A DNA stretch of 64,000 nucleotides from Maricaulis parjimensis (GTDB lineage: Bacteria; Pseudomonadota; Alphaproteobacteria; Caulobacterales; Maricaulaceae): the NCBI RefSeq assembly GCF_016817355.1, contig NZ_JADOTT010000007.1, forward strand, positions 29,736 through 93,735, read 5' to 3'. The position numbers were made by a program, and so were the translations under genes. Positions 53,479-62,300 of the stretch are shown piece by piece (the first letter of the stretch is position 1; every line of letters starts with the position of its first letter). Under the pieces are notes generated by a model. That model ran no database searches. It saw only the letters and a list, made by a program, of their open reading frames with translations, and was not told the DNA's origin.

Positions 53479-56400
53479 TCAATCCCCTACCATTTCCGCA
53501 AGCAAAAACCTAAACAACTTCTCATGCTCTACGGACCATCCGGCCCAGTCAACACCACGCATGGTCTTAGTCAAAGGCATCCGCTGCTCTACGTGCTTAG
53601 ATGCCAGATCCAAAATCACTTTCTTCAACGCCTCAACATCTCCCGTGGGGTAAGAAATGTGAGGGAATTGCGGGACAACACCGATTTCGGGAGCGATGCT
53701 CATTGTTCCACATGCCAAGGCTTCCATAAATGGAACGGGCCCTCCCTCGAGGCGGCTAGGAACGAGCAGATAGTCAACTGCGCGATAGAAATCAGCAGGG
53801 TCATCAAATGACCAAACGGGCGACTCCCAGCCTTCCTTCGCAGCCACGATCCTTACATGCTTCACGACCTCGGGATCGCTTTGCAGTGACTTGATGATGT
53901 CTTCTCCCTTGCGGCCACCAGGGTAGACGCGTCCGACTACGCCTAGAGTCAACAGAGGCTGAAAGTGAACATCGGCACCGACGACAATTACCGAGATTTT
54001 GTCGTCGGGCACGCCCATACCGCGCAGAACATCGGCGGTTGCCTCGGAAACGGCAATGCAGTGGTCGACCTCATGCGCCACTTGCTCAAACTTGTCGGCA
54101 AGGTGATCGGGATCGTAGTGAGTGAAGTTAGCTACTGTAATCCCGTGCTTTGGCTTCGCCCGAAAATATCCGTAGTTAATGTAGTAGTGGATTTCCGCGT
54201 CGGACCAATCCTGATTGATGCGGACATTTTTTTCACCAAAGTGACGCTGAATCTCGGCGGCCTTGCGATGCATTATCCAACCGGGCTTTTCTGTGACAAT
54301 GCGCACTTTGGGTCGACGCACTTCCGTCAACTGGCACCCCGCCTTTTCACGCCGCGAATAGGACAAGATTCGTTCCATATCCTCAGCTGGCGTCTTAGTC
54401 TCGCCGGTTTTCTTTCGCGTTGCGTTCTCGACATGCACCGCGGTCGCGGTGGCGACATATAGTATTTCTCGGTCAAATCGCTCCCGATAGGACAAGTTCA
54501 GAGCAATGTCTTCACCACAAACGTTGAAGGCCTCATCAAAACGCACGGCATTGAACTCTGCTGCCCGCATCATGATGAAGGCACCCGTTACACAAGGCAC
54601 AAACTCATCAGCAGCAATACTAGGATCGTCCCACTTAACCTGGTGCTTTAGACGGTGAAACGGTTTGCCATGTTCGTCAAAAAATACGCCAGCATGTTGA
54701 AGGCGGTCATCCTGGTAACGCAAATTGATGCCTACCATTCCGACTGTCGGGTCTTTAATTGCACACAGCGCCGAGCGAATGGCACCTTCGTCTGCGATCA
54801 CGTCATCATTGAGGAACAGCAAGTATCGCCCACGCGCCTTAGCAGCTAAACCATTATTATTTCGGGCAAAATTATAAGGTCGCTGCTCAATAAGACGAAA
54901 GTCCATTCCGGCTGGAATATCTATGTCATTTGCGGATTCTGTGTCTCCATTCCAAGAGCACAATACTTCGAACGGAGCAGACAAACGTTCGCGATTAATG
55001 GTCTGCAGGACGCGACTCATATTTTCAGGCGTACGTGAGATCACCAGAATTGAAAGTTGATGAGAGTAAGCCTCCGGCGCAACATCATCAGCCGGACTCC
55101 GAGGATCTGATTGATGTGATGGGCGCCCTTCTTTGGTTGCCAGCAAGCGGCGGTAGACCCCCTCATACGCGGCTAACATTTGCTCGTAATTATTCAACAC
55201 CTTCAAACGGTCATGCGCGGCCCGCGCAAAGTTAGCGCGACGCTCATCATCATTCACAAACGAGCCGATATGGCTGGCAAGTTCATCTGCATCACCCTCT
55301 TCATAGAAGAGAGCGCTTTCGCCATCTACCAACTGCTCCTTCACGCCAAAACAGGGAGTAGATACGACGGCCAAACCAAACTCCATCGCCTCCAATACAA
55401 CACGGGGATAACTTTCAATCCTGGAGCTAAGAACAAATACATCCGACGCCTTGTACAGTTCCGCGACAGACTTCCGCTGCTCATCGGACCGTGACTCTTC
55501 AATCGCTATCGTGCGAATTCCTTGCGCCTCCAGCGCTTCCATTTCGCTCCGTACAGTTCTTGAATATTCGCTGGCGTTAAGACCAACGATTGCCAAGACG
55601 ACTCGGGACTTCGCCTTGTCATCAAGTCTGGCGATGGCAGCGGTAATATCCTGCTGCCCTTTGCGCGGGATCACGGTTCCCACGCAGAGGACAACTACAT
55701 CGTCGTCTTCTATCCCGTAGGATTTTCGTATGCTCCTTCGATCAGCCGAGTGCACAAATTTCTTCAGCCGGTCAGCATCAATACCATTCAGAATAGTCTG
55801 GCTTTGAGCCACCCCCTGCAGTTTGGGCAGCCACAACTTTCGAGTCGCGTCAGCGACAAACACGACAGTCGAAACCTTATCGAATGCCGAATAAGCCATC
55901 TCCCTTAAATCTTCGCTCAAATAATCATAGTAGGTTTCAGGGTCTTCACTTTCCCTGACATTCCAAACCGATGGAATTCCGGCACGATCCGCGGCCAAGA
56001 TACAGTGAAAATTCTGAAGCGTATTGACGTGGACGACGCTTGCATTGATTTCCTTATATAAATCCGCAAGCTTTTGAATGAACCCGTCACGCAAAGACGC
56101 GTCTTTCATGCGATTTTGAGACACGCCATGCGCGACAAATTGGATACCCTCACGATCGTAAAGCTCTGACAACGGGCCAGGCTCATTAGCCATCAGGACC
56201 GGCTGGAAGTGCCGACGAGAGTGGACACCTTTGGCAATCTCAAAAAGGCTGTTGGGTGCACCCTGCAATTTGAGATTGTGACTCTCGTACACCACAACGG
56301 GGCAGCCTATCGCCGCGCCCAAATTGGGTTGCCCTGGCTTGGATTTGGGGTCCACCATCGGAACCGCTGTCCGGCCCTCATAACGTCCGGTGTGGATGTA

Positions 56401-57675
56401 GTGCGCCAACGGGTTCAGCTTAGCGCGCTCGATGTCGTCATTTTCTTCAAGATAGAACTGGGTGTCAAAACGCTCCGATGTCGCGCGCCCTTCTTTCCAT
56501 CCGTGGCTCAAATAGTGCACCAGCGGGTTTATTCCGGCTTTGGCAACGTCCTGATGGCTTTTCAGATACCACCGGACATCAAAATAAGCGGACGGGTTTC
56601 GGTTTTCTTTCCAGCCCAGTTCTACAAAGTGAACCAACGGGTTCAAACCTGAAGCAGCCACGTCTGGGTACTCGTTGAGATACCAAGCGGCATCGAACAA
56701 CGGATGAGGCGAGCTTTTTTCTGCGGCTCCATATTGGAGGTAATGGGCCAGCGGGTTCGCCCGCGCTGCCGCCGCATCACCACAGTGGTCCAAGTACCAT
56801 TTCGCATCAAACAAGGGATGCGTAGCGACCCCCTTGCCAAGGCCTTTTATGATGAAGTGCTTTAGGGGATTTTCATCAGCACGAAGACCTGCAGCTTTTG
56901 AGTAAGCGTCAGGATCGAACAAGGGGTTGGGCCAACGACGCTCGCCCCCTCCGGAACACACGTAGTGTACCAATGGATTCACCCCAGCCCGGGCAACGTC
57001 ATCATATCGAGACAAATACCATTTCGCGTCGAATAGCGGGTGCGGCTGCCTGTGCTCAATGGCGCCTCGCGCCAAGTAATGAGCCAGAGGATTCACATTT
57101 CGCTCGGCCAAGTCTGTATATTGTTCCAGATACCACTTCCCATCGAATAGGGGATGAGGGGCAAAACCTTGTTTTGCTCCCTCTAAAATATAGTGCTCAA
57201 GCGCGCCAGCAATACCCGACAATCCAGCCTGAACTTTGTACCACTTCGGATCAAAAAGAGGGTTCGGCGTACGCCCTTCCGCAGCACCCGCAGAAAGATA
57301 GTGTGCCAGCGGGTTAATCCCCGCTGTGACAACGTCTGGATTTCGCTCCAAGTACCAGCTGCTGTCAAACAAGGGATGCGGGTTTCGCATCTCTTTTGCC
57401 CCGGCTCCCACATAGTGAACAAGAGGATTAAAGCCGGCCTCTGCTACGTCCGGATAAGCGTCAAGATACGCATCATTGTCGAACAAGGGAGACGGATTTC
57501 GTCCTTCAGCCCATCCAATGCGCAAGTAGTGCGCAATCGCAGTGGCTTCGTCTGCACCCACATCAGGATTGCTTCGGATGTAGTATTCAGCGTCAAAAAT
57601 TAACGCAATATCCGCCGAGACGCCTTTCTCCCTAAACTCGGAAAAACGGTTCACAACGCCAACCACCGCGCTCAT
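53479..57675 (-). CDS. Giant glycan protein: 11 repeats + GT4 + GT2 + GT4-like
   Basis: 1398 aa. Residues 25-440 hold 11 units of about 38 residues with consensus LFDxxWYLxxxPDVxxAGxNPLxHYLxxGxxEGRxPxP. About 455-860 is a GT-B family 4 domain (ESHNLKLQGAPNSLFEIAKG, VGTVIPRKGQQDI, SSRIESYPRVVLEAMEFGLA). About 870-1110 is a GT2 domain (SILVISRTPENM, LLFLNDDVIADEG, FNVCGEDIALNLSYRER). From 1120 a second GT4-like C-terminal domain follows (PSRLEGGPVPFMEALACGTM). Several transferase steps in one polypeptide suggest a chain-elongation or repeat-unit assembly role. The ATG at 57675 has GGGGG 4 nt upstream; the frame stays open to 57921 but that part is not protein-like. Confidence 0.88.
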   Translation of the reverse strand: MSAVVGVVNRFSEFREKGVSADIALIFDAEYYIRSNPDVGADEATAIAHYLRIGWAEGRNPSPLFDNDAYLDAYPDVAEAGFNPLVHYVGAGAKEMRNPHPLFDSSWYLERNPDVVTAGINPLAHYLSAGAAEGRTPNPLFDPKWYKVQAGLSGIAGALEHYILEGAKQGFAPHPLFDGKWYLEQYTDLAERNVNPLAHYLARGAIEHRQPHPLFDAKWYLSRYDDVARAGVNPLVHYVCSGGGERRWPNPLFDPDAYSKAAGLRADENPLKHFIIKGLGKGVATHPLFDAKWYLDHCGDAAAARANPLAHYLQYGAAEKSSPHPLFDAAWYLNEYPDVAASGLNPLVHFVELGWKENRNPSAYFDVRWYLKSHQDVAKAGINPLVHYLSHGWKEGRATSERFDTQFYLEENDDIERAKLNPLAHYIHTGRYEGRTAVPMVDPKSKPGQPNLGAAIGCPVVVYESHNLKLQGAPNSLFEIAKGVHSRRHFQPVLMANEPGPLSELYDREGIQFVAHGVSQNRMKDASLRDGFIQKLADLYKEINASVVHVNTLQNFHCILAADRAGIPSVWNVRESEDPETYYDYLSEDLREMAYSAFDKVSTVVFVADATRKLWLPKLQGVAQSQTILNGIDADRLKKFVHSADRRSIRKSYGIEDDDVVVLCVGTVIPRKGQQDITAAIARLDDKAKSRVVLAIVGLNASEYSRTVRSEMEALEAQGIRTIAIEESRSDEQRKSVAELYKASDVFVLSSRIESYPRVVLEAMEFGLAVVSTPCFGVKEQLVDGESALFYEEGDADELASHIGSFVNDDERRANFARAAHDRLKVLNNYEQMLAAYEGVYRRLLATKEGRPSHQSDPRSPADDVAPEAYSHQLSILVISRTPENMSRVLQTINRERLSAPFEVLCSWNGDTESANDIDIPAGMDFRLIEQRPYNFARNNNGLAAKARGRYLLFLNDDVIADEGAIRSALCAIKDPTVGMVGINLRYQDDRLQHAGVFFDEHGKPFHRLKHQVKWDDPSIAADEFVPCVTGAFIMMRAAEFNAVRFDEAFNVCGEDIALNLSYRERFDREILYVATATAVHVENATRKKTGETKTPAEDMERILSYSRREKAGCQLTEVRRPKVRIVTEKPGWIMHRKAAEIQRHFGEKNVRINQDWSDAEIHYYINYGYFRAKPKHGITVANFTHYDPDHLADKFEQVAHEVDHCIAVSEATADVLRGMGVPDDKISVIVVGADVHFQPLLTLGVVGRVYPGGRKGEDIIKSLQSDPEVVKHVRIVAAKEGWESPVWSFDDPADFYRAVDYLLVPSRLEGGPVPFMEALACGTMSIAPEIGVVPQFPHISYPTGDVEALKKVILDLASKHVEQRMPLTKTMRGVDWAGWSVEHEKLFRFLLAEMVGD
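56360..57603 (-). repeat. Eleven coding repeats of about 38 codons
   Basis: Each unit begins (L/Y/R)FD and has W/F-Y(L), D(V/I), NPL(A/V)HY and G...E.R(xP). Units 4 and 7 are shortened or degenerate (WYKVQAGLSGIAGALEHY, AYSKAAGLRADENPLKHF). Phase and spacing are constant across 1.24 kb. Confidence 0.85.
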
Positions 57676-57951
57676 ATTGCCCCCTAGTGTGCTCCTGGCA
57701 CGAAAACTCCGCGAGCCACAAATCGTACTCCCAAGCACGCTGCAGCCCGATGACATCCAAATGGACCGGAAACGCGTTTGTCCATATGAATAAACATGTC
57801 GGCGTGCAAGGGAGGCAGCCAGAAAGATACGGCCGATATTAGAGGCTCGACACAACCACTCTCTACCCGCTGCGGCAAGCCCACTAAAATTGAAAGCAGG
57901 CTGCACACCACCGAGCGCCAAAAAACAAAAAACCCGAACCCATTGAAACTA
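57676..57951. promoter_or_regulatory. Divergent promoter region between the giant glycosyltransferase and the GT8-like gene
   Basis: 276 bp with no gene. Both flanking genes point away, so promoters for two long transcripts should be here. The A-rich stretch 57920-57935 precedes the plus-strand gene. No clear dyad was found. Confidence 0.35.
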
Positions 57952-59235
57952 ATGAAGTTAATCTATTTCACAATTTGCTCGAAGAACTACCTTGCGTTCG
58001 CACTTACGCTCCGGGCTTCGGTTCTGAAAGCCCACCCAGAGACTAGTTTTCGAATTTTTCTGGCCGACTCACCCTTAGACGGGATTCCGCCCTGCGACGG
58101 AATAATTCCTGCAGAAGAACTAAGCTTGGGTGATTTCGACGACATGACCTTTCGCTACACGGTCATGGAGTTCAACACCGCGATAAAGCCGTTTTGTTTT
58201 AAGCATTTATTCGACACCGAAGGCGCGGACGCTGCAGTCTATCTTGATCCCGACATAAAGGTTTATAGACCTCTCGAGCATGTCACGTCGGCGTTGGTTA
58301 ATGGCGCTGCAGCAATTGTAACCCCCCATCTTACCGAACCCCTGAAAGATGATGGCAAGCTGCCAACCGATTTTGAGATCCTGCGCTCGGGCACTTACAA
58401 TCTCGGTTTTGCTGCATTCTCTAACACGGACAACGTCAGACGATTCCTTGATTGGTGGGCTGGGAAATGCCGGACGGATTGCCTCGTCGATCTTTCTCAA
58501 GGACTGTTTGTCGACCAGAAATTCGCTGAATTCATACCAAGCTTCGTCGAGAATACCGTGATCCTCCGGCATCCCGGTTACAATGCTGCATATTGGAATC
58601 TATCGCACCGCCGGATTTCAAAAAATGGCGATACCTTCTTCGCCGGTGATCAAAAGCTGTACTTTTTCCACTTCTCTGGGGTGACACCGGACGAAGGTCG
58701 GGTGTTCTCGAAGCATCAGAATCGCATACAGCCGGACCACACTCCAGACCTGAAACAATTGCTGCAATCGTACTTAGAAAACCTCAAAGCCAACGGACAC
58801 CGGGAGTGGTCAACGGTGAGTTACGCATTCAACTTTCTGGCGAACGGAGACCCAATCCCCCCCGAAGTTCGTCGATTGTACATTCGTGCAAAAAAATCAG
58901 GTCGACGGGCACTACCATTCCAAATTAATTACCAGCAATTGCAGCAACTCGCACCCGACGTGGACCAAGACTTCCACGCTCCCATAACTGTGTTCATGTT
59001 GGAGGTTTGGCGGTCTCGCCCAGATATCCAAACAGCTTTTTCACTTGCCAGTAGCGCTAGCCGTGCGGCTTTCTATGATTGGTTTGTCAACCATGGAATC
59101 CATGAGCACAAAGTTCCCGTTAAATTGGCTAGCCCCGCTCCGGGTCCGGTGCGGCGGCCGCTCAGAAAACGCCTGCATACTTTGCTCGCTCGACGCCTGC
59201 GCTCACTCAAAAACATGTTGCGCAAGGTCATTTAG
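57952..59235 (+). CDS. Glycosyltransferase, GT8/nucleotide-diphospho-sugar fold-like
   Basis: 427 aa. LIYFTICSKNYLAFALTLRASVLK at the start and the metal-binding DxD in AVYLDPDIKVYRPL, then YNLGFAAFS and HPGYNAAYWNL, FFHFSG. The pattern fits a GT-A enzyme related to GT8/GT24-type transferases; donor and acceptor unknown. The ATG at 57952 is used (codons before it look non-coding); there is no obvious Shine-Dalgarno. The C-terminal tail is very basic (RRPLRKRLHTLLARRLRSLK), as in membrane-associated transferases. Confidence 0.82.
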   Translation: MKLIYFTICSKNYLAFALTLRASVLKAHPETSFRIFLADSPLDGIPPCDGIIPAEELSLGDFDDMTFRYTVMEFNTAIKPFCFKHLFDTEGADAAVYLDPDIKVYRPLEHVTSALVNGAAAIVTPHLTEPLKDDGKLPTDFEILRSGTYNLGFAAFSNTDNVRRFLDWWAGKCRTDCLVDLSQGLFVDQKFAEFIPSFVENTVILRHPGYNAAYWNLSHRRISKNGDTFFAGDQKLYFFHFSGVTPDEGRVFSKHQNRIQPDHTPDLKQLLQSYLENLKANGHREWSTVSYAFNFLANGDPIPPEVRRLYIRAKKSGRRALPFQINYQQLQQLAPDVDQDFHAPITVFMLEVWRSRPDIQTAFSLASSASRAAFYDWFVNHGIHEHKVPVKLASPAPGPVRRPLRKRLHTLLARRLRSLKNMLRKVI

Positions 59236-59356
59236 CCAACCAAGGAATCGATAAGGGGTACCGACAGCACATCAGTTGCATCAATTGCAAGGATACGCCA
59301 TGAGGTTACGGTGGAATCCCTAATGTTTGCCGTCGTCAAAATGAGTTCCGAATTCA

Positions 59357-62300
59357 ATGCGCACGCCTAAGCCTACAGCCACAAATCGCCCCAAGAAAAA
59401 AAGCGCATCCTCGGCTTCGACGAAGGGTTCGGACAAGACCAATCAAAGGTCACCCAAGGCCGAAACAAAGTCACGCACTCAATCCAACGAGGCGGCAGAA
59501 GCAGCTAAGCTCAGCGCAAGAAAGCCCGCTCCAGAATCACCCCGCCAACAATCTCCTCTGACCAAAACTCAATCTTCCGCCCCGAAGCCAAAACAGCGTG
59601 TCGTCGTGGTCCTTGGCATGCACCGATCCGGCTCTAGTGCTATCACCAGAGGCCTCTTGGCTTTGGGTGTCGAACTCGGTAGCAGCATGATGCCGGCAAA
59701 GGAGGATGAAAACGACAAGGGTTTCTGGGAAGACTTGGACATCTACCGGTTCAACGAAAAGGTACTATCCAAAGCGCAAAGCTCCTGGCACAAGCTCGCG
59801 CCTCTCAACAGCTCGCTTCTAGAAGGCCCGGAATTCTCCGCGGAACGTCGCGAAGGCGCTGCGCTCCTTTCACTAAAGCTGGCGCAATACGGAGCCGACT
59901 CCAAAGTCTTCGGCTTCAAAGATCCGAGGACGGCTGTCGTCCTGCCACTTTGGCGCTGCATCTTTCAAGACCTCGACTTGGATGACCGGTACATTATTAC
60001 AGTTCGCAACCCTCTGGACACGGCCGCCTCGCTGCAGGCACGAGATCAATTTCCTATGACCAAGGGTGTTTTGCTCTGGGCAAAACATGTCTTGCAGGCC
60101 GTCCGTTATTCGCAAGGCCGGCCACGCGTATTTGTGAGCTACGACAAGGTCTTGGAAGATCCGATTGCCGAACTTCAACGGATTTCCACTGCGCTTGCTC
60201 TCCCGGAGCCCCGTCAAGATGACGAAGGGGTGCAGGAATACACAAACGCGTTCCTATCAAAAGACCTTCGGCGGCACCATACTGGTAAGGGGGAACTTGC
60301 GCGTTCGGGGCTGGCGCCTCAGTTCTTGTTGGATATTGAAAACATCATTTCCAACCTCACACGCCAAGGCGCGGACGCACAAAAGGTCAATCCGCTTGAG
60401 ACTGAAACATGGGACGAGCTGGAACGACAGTTTCTCCAAATCGCGCCGGTTCTCGACTATGCAGATTCGATAGAAGACCATCGCGCGAAGGCCAACCGGG
60501 CGGTGCAAACCGCTGAGTCCAAACTCCAGGAAACTACAAAAGCTTTAGAGGCATCCCAAACCCAGCGACAAGCTGCAGAAAAGGCCGCCGAAGAACAGCT
60601 TGTAGACCTGAAAGCACGCCACGCCGAAGAGTTGGCAAGTGTCATAGAAAAAAAAGAGCAAGAAGAGAGCAAACTAAGGCGCATAGTCAGAGATAACCAA
60701 GATGCCGAAAACTCTCAGAAAGAACAGATCGAATCACTGCGCAATTTACATCATGAAGAAATCAGAGCTCTCGAAGAAAAAACCGCCGCAATTCGAACAA
60801 AGCTAGACGCTCAACAACAAAATTATGAAAGCGATCTGACGGCCCATGCGGACCGGATACAAGAGCTGTCGGACGAACGAGACGAGCTGGTTACGCGTTT
60901 CGAAGAAGTTCACGCACGACTCAGGTCCAAAGAGCTGAGCAATAATGCTGAGATAGGCGCTTTGCTTGAACAAAAATCTGATTTGGAACGCGAGCTACAG
61001 CAAACTAAGGCCGAATTTGACAATCTCAAGAATGCCTTGGTCGCGAAAATTTCACAGCGGGATCTGCGCATACAGTCATTGACGGCCGACTACAGTGCCA
61101 TCACAGAGCGATACGAAACTCTAGCCAATGAGCTCAGCTCTCTAGCAGTAGAAAGTAGCGCAGAGATAGGCGCCCTTATCGACGAGAAACGCCAGCTCGC
61201 TTCCGCTCTGGAGGCCGCTAAAACGAAAAATAGCAAATCCACTCAACAAGCCGTAGAAGCGCAAAAGGCGCTTAGCGAAAAGAACCAAGCTCTAAGCACC
61301 GAGCTCAAAGAAAAATCAGCCGCTCTTGCACAGGCCCAACACTCACTCGAAAAACGCGATCAAGAACACTCTCAAGACCGCGCTCGTCTAGTTGCCGAAA
61401 TCGCGCGGCTCGCCTCAGAAGGTGAAGCCGCCCGAAACTTTTACGCAGAGCAAACCAAAGAGCTCACGAAGCAACACCAGACCGCCCTGTCTGCTATGGA
61501 GCAATCGGCTAGGGCTAAAGAGCAGGCGTCCCAGGCCGCTCTGGACAAGCTCTCTCAGCAGCGAGACGCAGAGGCCACTAAAGCGAAGTCAATACAGCGG
61601 AGCTACGCCGAATCCGCGTCACGCGCTGAGCAGCTAACCCAGGACCTGCAAGCGAAAAGGCGCAACGCCCTCCTCGCCCGAGCGGAAGTCAACGAAATCC
61701 GACGCAGCCTGTCATGGAAGATTACAAGCCCTCTTAGGGCCATCGGCAGACTTGTTCGTAATCCAGTGGGGACAACGAAAGAATTTGGTGCAAGGGCCGC
61801 GCGCGCCGCTTGGCAGCGCGTGCCACTTGCTCCTGCCACTCGAGGGAAGTTGGCAGGAGCCGCATTTTCCACGATGCCGTTTTTTTTCTCTTGGACCGAG
61901 CCGTACAAAGCATGGAGGGCAGAGCAGAAGGCACGCCCCTACTCGCCTCAGAAAGCTCCCGTGGGCAGTCTGCTTCTAGAAGCACCGACCGACCCAACTC
62001 TGGACGGGCCCGTCCCTCTCACAGCCCTCACACCTCCCGCTTCAGTAAAAGTCCGCGCAATTGCAAGCTATCTCCCGCAATTTCACGCTATCCCAGAGAA
62101 CGACGCATGGTGGGGAGAAGGCTTCACCGAGTGGACCAAAGTTCGCGCAGCTCAGCCGCTATTTGACGGACATTATCAACCTCGCGAGCCGGGTGAACTG
62201 GGCTATTACGATCTCATCTCCGACCCGAGTGTCATGGAACGCCAGGCCGAGCTAGCAGCTCTCCACGGCCTTTCCGGATTTTGTTTTTACTTCTATTGGT

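Noticed and set aside
56360-57603. CRISPR-like periodic repeat
   Set aside because: The period of about 114 bp is a coding repeat (38 residues) with frequent synonymous and non-synonymous changes; there are no constant direct repeats with unique spacers.
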